From a virus, in the IMG/VR virus record IMGVR_UViG_3300020578_005955, positions 1-21,475 of that record: 21,475 nt of DNA. One strand, given 5' to 3'. Under the pieces are notes generated by a model that was not told where the DNA came from, did no database searches, and saw only the letters and a list, made by a program, of their open reading frames with translations. Made by a program: the position numbers and the translations under genes. Below, piece after piece: positions 14,555 through 21,238 of this stretch. Within the stretch, counting starts at the first letter, position 1; every line of letters begins with the position of its first letter.

Positions 14555-15070
14555 ATGAGAGAAAATTTAGTTCCAATCACAAGACTCGGTAAGTTTTTCG
14601 GTGGTGAAGATTATGTTCTTGATATTGGTATGGGTGAGGAGTGGTTAATTGGAGATATGAATTTTACTGTCATTCTTTATAGAATAGATAGATATAAAAC
14701 TAAAACTGATGATGTGTATGGTGAGGTTTTGGAAGATGGGATTCAATTTCTGGCACCTGTTGAAATAAAAGGATATGTCCAAGTTTCTTCTCCGACTAAT
14801 AAATTATTGGGGACCTCAAAAGTTAAACAGCAAGAACCAGGTAATATGAGATTTAGTGTTTATCAAAAAACTTTAGAAGATTTAGGGGTTGAGATTTTTA
14901 TGGGAGATTATTTGGGATACTATGAAAGTGAAGATAGAGTAAGATACTATGTTGTAGAGGACGATGGATATGTAAGGTCAGATAACAAACATACTTACGG
15001 TGGTTACAAACCGTTTTATAGAACAATTGTAGCTACTATGGTAAGTGAGAACGAATTTAAAGGAATTTAA
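14555..15070 (+). CDS. Unknown protein, probably virion (neck/head-closure candidate)
   Basis: A 171-residue protein, beta-rich, no membrane segment. It opens MRENLVPITRLGKFFGGEDY. The C-terminal half has IFMGDYLGYYESEDRVRYYV, then VEDDGYV, SDNKHTYGGYKPFYRTI and a final NEFKGI. The GDYxxYYE strand pattern followed by a YYVVE strand is reminiscent of phage head-closure/stopper proteins, but I cannot assign a family. ATG at 14555 is preferred because an upstream GTG (14489) would run through the SET gene start. It heads a plus-strand cluster (3-bp gap, then 6-bp gap) ending with the gp15-like gene, which supports a role in particle assembly. Confidence 0.65.
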   Translation: MRENLVPITRLGKFFGGEDYVLDIGMGEEWLIGDMNFTVILYRIDRYKTKTDDVYGEVLEDGIQFLAPVEIKGYVQVSSPTNKLLGTSKVKQQEPGNMRFSVYQKTLEDLGVEIFMGDYLGYYESEDRVRYYVVEDDGYVRSDNKHTYGGYKPFYRTIVATMVSENEFKGI

Positions 15071-15073
15071 TTT

Positions 15074-15763
15074 ATGAGATATATTCTTAAAGAATCACAA
15101 CATAATATGTTAATCGAAACAGCCACTTTCAGTTCTGATGTCGAAAGAATTCAGAAAGTATTGGTTAGTAAAGGTTATGATTTAGGAAAGTATGGTCCTA
15201 ATAAAGATGGTGTTGATGGTTTACTTGGTCCTCTCACAAGAAAAGCGGTTGAAAAAGAATTCGGACTTTCAGTCCCAAAGGATATAAAATTCCCTGAAAA
15301 AACTATTGGTGGTTACGATGCTGTCTTGGTTGGTGGGTTAGACTACAGGGTTGGTGATTTAAAAATTGGTTCTCAAGCTAATTTATTAAAACAAGGTTTG
15401 GGTGTTGATAAAAAGGTCAAAGAATTTACATATAATACACCAACCTCAACTATAGTTGAATTCATAAACCAAAACCAAAATATACCTGTGTATCTTTTCA
15501 GTGCGGGTTGTAGGAAATCCAGCGATATTGCAAGTGCTATGGGCACATCCAAAAACATGCTTTATATAATAGAGCCGTACGCTCTTGGTCCTGAGACAAA
15601 ATCAAGTGTTAGAAGTGCAGTTGATAGCGGAGTACCGGCTTCAAATGTATTTGTTGGAAATTCCCAAGGTAGAGGGCTCGGAATAGTTAATGGTGCAAGT
15701 TCTTCCAAGTCCTCTTCTCATTGGAACGCATTGACGACTGTGGCTTCGATGACAAAAAATTAA
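15074..15763 (+). CDS. Peptidoglycan-binding protein with hydrolase-like C-terminal domain
   Basis: 229 residues, no signal peptide. Residues 21-66 are a PF01471-type peptidoglycan-binding domain: DVERIQKVLVSKGYDLG, then DGVDGLLGPLTRKAVEKEFG (45-64). Residues 80-229 look like an alpha/beta-hydrolase: strand YDAVLVGGLDY (81-91), elbow-like VYLFSAGCRKS (139-149, Ser143), strand MLYIIEPYA (162-170, Glu167), strand NVFVGNSQG (191-199, a GxSxG with Ser197) and His216 in SSSHWNAL. Which Ser is the nucleophile is unclear. Wall binding plus an esterase-like fold suggests a lysin or a virion enzyme that cuts an envelope layer on entry. The first residues MRYILKESQHNMLIE look like a detachable N-terminal tag. 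It lies in the virion cluster, which favours a particle-associated role. Confidence 0.65.
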   Translation: MRYILKESQHNMLIETATFSSDVERIQKVLVSKGYDLGKYGPNKDGVDGLLGPLTRKAVEKEFGLSVPKDIKFPEKTIGGYDAVLVGGLDYRVGDLKIGSQANLLKQGLGVDKKVKEFTYNTPTSTIVEFINQNQNIPVYLFSAGCRKSSDIASAMGTSKNMLYIIEPYALGPETKSSVRSAVDSGVPASNVFVGNSQGRGLGIVNGASSSKSSSHWNALTTVASMTKN

Positions 15764-15769
15764 TATACT

Positions 15770-16810
15770 ATGCCGTTACCAAAACAAGTAAAACCAACTA
15801 TTCAATTAGTACCAAACAAAACTTTGAGCGCAAGGAGAGAACAATTATTGGAATATATAAAAAAAGATGGAACTTATTTGCCAAAATCAGTATTACATGC
15901 TGATTTGGATAAGGGTATGTTAGAGTTTTGTAAAACAGAACTAAAGGTGGTCACTTCTGGAAAAATTGTTCCTTTTTTAGATATTATTATTACAAGTCAA
16001 AATTGGACTCAGTATTTGGAAACATCTAGTTTTGTAGATTTGGATTTTAATCCGAGTCCTCCTTTTATAACCCTTGTTAGAGTACCTGAAGTAAAGTTTG
16101 GCTCGAATCCTGCCACGAAATATAACATTCCGAATCGTAAACAGTTTTATTATGCTTCTGTCCCTACTTGGGATGGTAATATGCAAGGGATGGATATATA
16201 TACAATTCCCCAACCTGTTCCTGTTGACATCAACTATAGTTTGAAGATTATTTGTAATAGAATGAGAGAGTTGAATCAGCTCAATAAAAACGTGATGTCA
16301 ATCTTCGCTTCTAGACAAGCTTACACATTTATTAAAGGCCAGTATGTTCCTATAATTTTAAACAATGTAGGTGACGAGTCTCAGATGAATATTGAATCAA
16401 GAAAGTATTATATACAAAACTATGATTTCACAATGTTGGGTTATTTGATAGACGAGGAAGAGTTTGAGGTAAAACCTGCAATTCAAAGAATTACACAAAT
16501 TGTTGAAGTTGACACTTCAACACTGAAAAAGAAAAGAAAAACTTGGCCACAAAATCCAAGTCAATTTCCATCTGATTTTTTATTTTTATCTGGTGTAACT
16601 TCTTTGAGTGAAAAAATAGATTTTACTGCTAAAATGTCGATTATATCAACAGATAATGTTTTGTCTTATGATGTTTATATCAACGGAGATTTTTATGGTA
16701 CAAATGTTAATTTTATTCAAATTACTTTCAATGATATGTTAAGAGTAGATGTTGAAAAAGAAAATAACAGTAAACCCTCCTCTATAAAATTTGATAATAA
16801 ACTTTTCTAA
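15770..16810 (+). CDS. Tail completion / sheath stabiliser protein, T4 gp15-like
   Basis: 346 residues. The central part has PQPVPVDINYSLKIICNRMR (146-165), QLNKNVMSIFASRQAY, GQYVPIILNNVGDES, SRKYYIQNYDFTMLGYLIDE and EEFEVKPAIQRITQIVEV. This fits T4 gp15, which caps the tail tube and sheath and meets the neck: a beta strand ending in a Tyr-x-Leu pair, a helix around MSIF, and a long strand before the DEEEFEV segment. A C-terminal beta domain (about 260-346: FLFLSGVTSLSEKIDF, NGDFYGTNVNF) is additional. It follows six bases after the hydrolase gene, in one transcript. Its stop overlaps by four bases the stop of the opposite-strand small gene. Family assignment is by pattern; other tail terminator families are possible. 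Confidence 0.6.
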   Translation: MPLPKQVKPTIQLVPNKTLSARREQLLEYIKKDGTYLPKSVLHADLDKGMLEFCKTELKVVTSGKIVPFLDIIITSQNWTQYLETSSFVDLDFNPSPPFITLVRVPEVKFGSNPATKYNIPNRKQFYYASVPTWDGNMQGMDIYTIPQPVPVDINYSLKIICNRMRELNQLNKNVMSIFASRQAYTFIKGQYVPIILNNVGDESQMNIESRKYYIQNYDFTMLGYLIDEEEFEVKPAIQRITQIVEVDTSTLKKKRKTWPQNPSQFPSDFLFLSGVTSLSEKIDFTAKMSIISTDNVLSYDVYINGDFYGTNVNFIQITFNDMLRVDVEKENNSKPSSIKFDNKLF

Positions 16811-16968
16811 TTTTCACCGTAGATATCCCTTTTTTCCTGACAATTTTGTATTATCAAATTTTCCAAAAATTTATAAATTTTCATACCTCTTTTGTCGCAA
16901 TACTTTTTTAATATTTCGTGGACCTTAGGGTCTATTTTTATGTTTTTTATTTCTCTCTTAATTCTCAT
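16807..16968 (-). CDS. Small ribbon-helix-helix-like putative DNA-binding protein
   Basis: A 53-residue reading frame in an otherwise empty 277-bp gap. Translation gives a basic strand REIKNIKID (5-13), helix PKVHEILKKYCDKRG (14-28), turn, and helix MKIYKFLENLIIQNC (29-43). This is the strand-helix-helix layout and hydrophobic spacing of CopG/Arc/MetJ proteins, which bind operators as dimers through the strand. The ATG at 16968 is followed by a full-length frame ending in TAG. It is read toward the gp15-like gene and overlaps its end by four bases. Divergently placed next to the sheath promoter region, it could repress its own or the sheath promoter; that is inference. Length and composition make it a better call than chance. 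Confidence 0.65.
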   Translation of the reverse strand: MRIKREIKNIKIDPKVHEILKKYCDKRGMKIYKFLENLIIQNCQEKRDIYGEN

Positions 16969-16973
16969 AGTAG

Positions 16974-16998
16974 AAAAAAGGTAGAATTTATTCCTACC
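16974..16998 (-). promoter_or_regulatory. Hairpin plus T-run in the leader of the small RHH gene
   Basis: On the minus strand GGTAG (16998-16994), a nine-base loop and CTACC (16984-16980) are followed by six Ts (16979-16974), five bases before the RHH start codon. It resembles a weak terminator and may attenuate the RHH transcript or stop antisense reading. A 5-bp stem is marginal. Confidence 0.3.
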
Positions 16999-17045
16999 GT
17001 TTATAAATAGATAATGAAAAGTAAAGTTTTTTCATTCCTATTAGA

Positions 17046-17053
17046 ATATTTAT
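17046..17053 (+). promoter_or_regulatory. ATATTTAT motif, candidate late promoter of the tail sheath gene
   Basis: The octamer is followed by an A-rich leader of exactly 34 bases to the sheath ATG, the same leader length as for the tail tube gene (21197-21204). The 14-mer AATATTTATCAATA here repeats the one at 14542-14555. A T4-style TATAAATA also lies 36 bases further upstream (17002-17009). Confidence 0.45.
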
Positions 17054-17087
17054 CAATAAAATAAATCTCACAGAATAATTTAAAATA

Positions 17088-20000
17088 ATGGCAACAACAA
17101 CTGTAAACCAAAAAGTTTATGTTTCACCGGGCGTCTACACTTCAGAGACCGACTTATCGTTTGTAGCACAAAGCGTTGGTGTAACAACATTAGGTTTAGT
17201 GGGAGAGACTATCAAGGGTCCTGCATTCGAACCTGTTTTCATAACAAATTTTGACGAGTTTCAAGCCTTCTTCGGAGGTACTGAACCAACAAAGTTTGTA
17301 AATACACAAATTCCCAAGTATGAAGCCGCGTATATAGCTAAATCATATTTACAACAATCTAATCAACTATTTGTTACAAGAGTATTGGGATTGTCTGGAT
17401 ACGACGCGGGCCCGTCTTGGAGTATATCCATAGTAGCTAATCCTGACCCAAAAACAATCGGAATTAATGCGAGCGTCGCTCAAGTAAATTTCACAAGTAA
17501 TTTCTCAGGTAACACGGGAGGTACCGTCAATTGGACTAGCTTACCCGCTTCTATTTCTACGGTATTCAATAATGTTTACACACTTAATAACGGAAGTACG
17601 TCATCTTACAATGCTAGTTGGAATACTGCTATACAATCTATTTTTTCTAATACCTCTTTATCAGGTAACACTGTTTTCTCTTGGGGTTCTATTCCTAGCA
17701 ATAATTATTTCAATTTAATTAACGCTGGTTTTACAGGATTCACAGATGGGTTTGATGTTGACAATGTCAATCTTGATAATAATGAGTTGACGGATGGCCA
17801 AAATGATGCTTGGTTCTATGCTAACTTCGATTTACAGAGTGGAGATAATTATTCAGGGACATCTGTATCTTGGACCGTTAATCAATTGACAAATCCAAGT
17901 ACGGGAGTTTTCTCGGGCTCTGTATCAGGTAGTATCTTTACTTACTCCGGCACAGCTTTCCATGATTGGAACAATATGGTTGTTGCTACATTAAGGTCAA
18001 GAGGAATTTCTTTATATACAAATAACTCATCAAGTCAAAATCATGGTCCTGTATATGAAGTAACAGGTCTTACTGATGTCAAATTGGTTTGTGATGGTCA
18101 ATATAGTGGGGTAACTCAAAATCCATTATCTTTGTTCGGGGTTTCAGGAGTTACAAAAAATGGAGAAAGCTTTCAATTTGAAACTTCGTTGCAGTCTACT
18201 TCATCAGAATACATTACAAAAGTATTAGGAGTAGAAAATTTTCAAAAACCGAGAAATGAAGTACCTTTATTTGTTGAGGAAATTTACCCTGGTTCTCTAT
18301 CCTATGGATATAATTCAAGTTATGTAAGAGGTCTTAATTGTAATTTAATTTCTTTACCTGGTTCAAGACCTGCTGCGGGGACCCCGTCTCAAACATCAAT
18401 AGCGTGGAAATTACAAAAATATCAATCACCGAAAACACCTTTCTTAGTGTCTGAGTTGAGAGGTAATAAAGTTTATGACTTATTCAGATTTATATCAATT
18501 TCTGATGGTAATGCGGCAAACACTGAAGTGAAAGTATCAATTACTAATTTGTCATTTAATAATATGTCTTTTGATGTCTTAGTCAGAAACTTCTTTGACA
18601 CAGATACAAATCCAATTGTTATTGAAAAGTTTACCAACTGTAATTTGGACCCAAGTTCTAACAATTTTATTGCTAAAAAAATTGGTTCATCAGACGGTGA
18701 ATATATTTTGTTATCAAAATATATTATGATTGAAATGGCGGAAAACGCTCCAATAGATGCATTACCATGTGGTTTCAACGGGTATACTCAGAGAGAATAT
18801 GGTTCATCTTCTAATTATGCTCCATATATCGTTTACAAAATAAAATATTATTATCCCCAAGAACCTATTTTTAACCCACCTTTTGCGTCTACAGTAAATT
18901 CACCTGGTGATGTTATAAGAAGAAGTTACTTAGGTTTTTCATCATATTTTGGCATTGATGATTCATTTCTTCAATATTTGGGTCAACAAAACCCACAGAT
19001 TGATTGGGCAGATACAACTGAATCAATCCCTTGGAATGGATTAACTAAAGGATTTCATATGGACTCTGGTGCTACGGTTGTTACAATAGGTAACGTTTAC
19101 ACAACTAGTGGTGAACCTGCATATGAATGTGGAGTAGCTACATTTACATCAGACCCTGAGTCACAAGAAAATCCTTATTATTTTATATTTGCTAGGAAAT
19201 ACACAGTATGTTTTGCTGGTGGTTTCGATGGATGGGACATATACAGAGAATTTAGAACTAATAAAGATGAATTCCAACTTGGTTCTTCTGGATATCTTGC
19301 AGGAGCAGCGACCTCTATAAGATATCCCAATGCTACAGGTGAAGGTATTTTCAAGAGAATTATTGTAGAAAATAACACTCAAGATTTTGCTAATACTGAC
19401 TATTATGCTTACTTACTTGGTATTCTTACTTATAGAAATCCAGAGTCAACAAACATCAATTTGTTCGCAACCTCGAGTATAGACTACGTAAACAATTCTA
19501 ATTTGTGCGAAGAGGCAATTGACATGATTCAATTCCAGAGAGCAGATAGTGTTTATATAGTGACTACACCTGATTACGACATGTACACACCTGATTCAAC
19601 TGATTCACTTCAAATTATTTACCCACAAGAAGCGGTCGACAACCTTGATAATACTGGTATCGACTCAAACTATACAGCAACATATTACCCTTGGATTTTA
19701 ACAAGAGATACCGTAAATAATACTCAAATCTATCTACCGGCAACTGGTGAAGTTTGTAGAAATTTAGCACTTACTGATAATATCTCTTTCCCATGGTTCG
19801 CAACAGCGGGTTATACGAGAGGTTTAGTAAATTCAATTAAAGCTCGTATCAAGTTGACTCAAGAAGATAGAGATACTTTATATCAAGGAAGATTAAATCC
19901 TATAGCAACATTTGCAGATGTTGGAACTGTAATATTTGGAAATAAAACACTTCAAATTGCAGATACAGCTTTGAATAGATTGAACGTAAGAAGACTGTTA

Positions 20001-20285
20001 TTACAAGCTCGTAAGTTAATCTCAGCTGTAGCTGTAAGATTACTATTCGAACAGAACGACCAAATAGTAAGACAACAATTCTTAGATAGTGTTAACCCAA
20101 TCCTTGATGGTATCAGAAGAGATAGAGGTCTTTACGATTTCCGTGTGACCGTTTCTTCTTCTCCAGAAGATTTGGACAGAAACACTCTCACAGGTAAAAT
20201 TTACCTTAAACCAACTAAAGCTCTTGAATTCATAGATATTGAATTCTTTATTACACCCACAGGAGCTTCGTTCGAAAATATATAA
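17088..20285 (+). CDS. Tail sheath protein, T4 gp18-like, unusually large
   Basis: The contractile sheath subunit, 1065 residues against about 659 in T4 gp18. Seen: KVYVSPGVYTSETDLSF (9-25), the classic sheath N-terminus; GLVGETIKGPAFEPVFITNF (36-55); FVTRVLGLSGYDAG (95-108). The conserved C-terminal core runs from about residue 786 (DMIQFQRADSVYIVTTPDYD, YPWILTRD, GEVCRNLALTDN, LNPIATFADVGTVIFGNKTL, LNVRRLLLQARK) to the end; this part packs on the tube and hands over strands between rings. Extra material is inserted after about residue 110 (to about 365) and again around 580-780, both rich in Ser, Asn, Gly and aromatics, probably outward-facing domains. No frameshift is seen. A strong terminator follows at once, so sheath transcripts probably end there. 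Confidence 0.95.
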   Translation: MATTTVNQKVYVSPGVYTSETDLSFVAQSVGVTTLGLVGETIKGPAFEPVFITNFDEFQAFFGGTEPTKFVNTQIPKYEAAYIAKSYLQQSNQLFVTRVLGLSGYDAGPSWSISIVANPDPKTIGINASVAQVNFTSNFSGNTGGTVNWTSLPASISTVFNNVYTLNNGSTSSYNASWNTAIQSIFSNTSLSGNTVFSWGSIPSNNYFNLINAGFTGFTDGFDVDNVNLDNNELTDGQNDAWFYANFDLQSGDNYSGTSVSWTVNQLTNPSTGVFSGSVSGSIFTYSGTAFHDWNNMVVATLRSRGISLYTNNSSSQNHGPVYEVTGLTDVKLVCDGQYSGVTQNPLSLFGVSGVTKNGESFQFETSLQSTSSEYITKVLGVENFQKPRNEVPLFVEEIYPGSLSYGYNSSYVRGLNCNLISLPGSRPAAGTPSQTSIAWKLQKYQSPKTPFLVSELRGNKVYDLFRFISISDGNAANTEVKVSITNLSFNNMSFDVLVRNFFDTDTNPIVIEKFTNCNLDPSSNNFIAKKIGSSDGEYILLSKYIMIEMAENAPIDALPCGFNGYTQREYGSSSNYAPYIVYKIKYYYPQEPIFNPPFASTVNSPGDVIRRSYLGFSSYFGIDDSFLQYLGQQNPQIDWADTTESIPWNGLTKGFHMDSGATVVTIGNVYTTSGEPAYECGVATFTSDPESQENPYYFIFARKYTVCFAGGFDGWDIYREFRTNKDEFQLGSSGYLAGAATSIRYPNATGEGIFKRIIVENNTQDFANTDYYAYLLGILTYRNPESTNINLFATSSIDYVNNSNLCEEAIDMIQFQRADSVYIVTTPDYDMYTPDSTDSLQIIYPQEAVDNLDNTGIDSNYTATYYPWILTRDTVNNTQIYLPATGEVCRNLALTDNISFPWFATAGYTRGLVNSIKARIKLTQEDRDTLYQGRLNPIATFADVGTVIFGNKTLQIADTALNRLNVRRLLLQARKLISAVAVRLLFEQNDQIVRQQFLDSVNPILDGIRRDRGLYDFRVTVSSSPEDLDRNTLTGKIYLKPTKALEFIDIEFFITPTGASFENI

Positions 20286-20291
20286 TTAAAC

Positions 20292-20314
20292 GGGGGGAGA
20301 AATCCCCCTTTTTT
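20292..20314 (+). terminator. Rho-independent terminator after the tail sheath gene
   Basis: GGGGGA (20293-20298), a GAAA tetraloop and TCCCCC (20303-20308) form a 6-bp stem that a G-T pair extends, followed by six Ts. It is the strongest terminator in the window and isolates the abundant sheath message from the HAD gene, whose ATG is only eight bases beyond it. Confidence 0.92.
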
Positions 20315-20322
20315 AGCCTCAT

Positions 20323-21147
20323 ATGGAAATTGTTTTAACAGAAGCATTCAAAGACGAAAAGACACCTGAACTGAAATACTATGCTTTTGATTGGGATGAT
20401 AATATCGTTCATATGCCTACTAAAATTATGGTAAAGGATGATAAAGGAAATGAAGTGGGTATGTCAACCGAGGATTTTGCTGAGCACCGTCATCACATCG
20501 GAAAGAAAGATTTTGACTACAAAGGAAAAACAATCGTTGGTTTTACAGATAACCCATTTAAATATTTCAGAAGTGAGGGAGATAAAGATTTTTTAATTGA
20601 TGCAATGAAAGCAGAAACTGGACCAGCGTTCAATGATTTTAGAGAAGCGATTAACAACGGTTCAATATTTTCAATCATTACTGCTAGAGGACACAACCCA
20701 AATGTAATTAGAGAAACAATCTACAATTATATCGTTTCAGGTTTCAATGGCATTGACAAAGACAAACTGATTAAAAACCTAAAAAAGTACAGGTCATTTG
20801 TAGGTGAAGATGAAATGTCTGATGAAGAATTAATCAAAACTTATTTGGCTCTAAATAAGTATCATCCTGTGTCGTTCGGAGACGAATCAGGAGCAACTAA
20901 TCCTGAAGAAGCAAAGGTGAAAGCAATGAAAGATTTTGTCGAATATATAAAAGGGATGGCTGCAATCCTAAATAAACGAGCTTGGTTAAAAAATGATGTA
21001 GGAAATAAGTTTATTCCATCTGAGCCAGAGATAGGATTTTCAGATGATGACCCAAAAAATGTAGAAGTAATTAAGAAAGCTTTTGATAAAGATGATATGG
21101 TTAAAACTTATTCTACTGCTGGGGGAGTTAAGAAACGAGTAAATTAA
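20323..21147 (+). CDS. HAD-superfamily phosphatase-like protein
   Basis: 274 residues. Seen: motif I YYAFDWDDNIVHMP (19-32; nucleophile Asp23, acid Asp25), motif II SIITARG (117-123; Thr120), and motif IV EIGFSDDDPKNVEVI (236-250; Asp241/Asp242). A cap or insert lies between motifs I and II (33-110) and a helical Lys-rich part between II and IV. All four HAD elements are recognisable, though the motif III Lys is not certain (Lys199 or Lys201). Likely a phosphomonoesterase; substrate unknown, with nucleotide 5'/3' ends, sugar phosphates or phosphoproteins possible. It begins MEIVLTEAF, a short segment ahead of the fold. It sits between sheath and tube genes, which are adjacent in T4. The terminator just upstream and the lack of an ATATTTAT motif leave its promoter unclear. 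Confidence 0.8.
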   Translation: MEIVLTEAFKDEKTPELKYYAFDWDDNIVHMPTKIMVKDDKGNEVGMSTEDFAEHRHHIGKKDFDYKGKTIVGFTDNPFKYFRSEGDKDFLIDAMKAETGPAFNDFREAINNGSIFSIITARGHNPNVIRETIYNYIVSGFNGIDKDKLIKNLKKYRSFVGEDEMSDEELIKTYLALNKYHPVSFGDESGATNPEEAKVKAMKDFVEYIKGMAAILNKRAWLKNDVGNKFIPSEPEIGFSDDDPKNVEVIKKAFDKDDMVKTYSTAGGVKKRVN

Positions 21148-21193
21148 TAATTAAAAAATGGGGTCAAAAGTCAATAGAAATATTTTCCAACAC

Positions 21194-21207
21194 CCTATAT
21201 TTATAGG
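21194..21207 (+). promoter_or_regulatory. ATATTTAT motif inside a perfect inverted repeat, upstream of the tail tube gene
   Basis: CCTATA (21194-21199), TT, TATAGG (21202-21207) is a perfect 6-bp inverted repeat; ATATTTAT is at 21197-21204, inside it. The leader to the tube ATG is 34 bases. The symmetry makes it a possible operator as well as a promoter. The minus strand reads TATAAATA across the same bases. Confidence 0.4.
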
Positions 21208-21238
21208 ATATAAACAATAGAAACAAAAACTTAATGAT

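Noticed and set aside
14512-14580. Longer SET protein from GTG at 14580
   Set aside because: It would add a hydrophobic segment unlike SET and cross the start of the divergent gene; ATG at 14511 leads straight into the domain.
1489-17009. T4-style TATAAATA at 1489, 10778, 10797, 12336 and 17002 as the late promoter set
   Set aside because: Orientation does not agree with the genes: 10778, 10797 and 12336 are on the plus strand where only minus-strand genes lie, and 10797 is inside coding DNA. Only 17002 is well placed, so I treat ATATTTAT as the better candidate.
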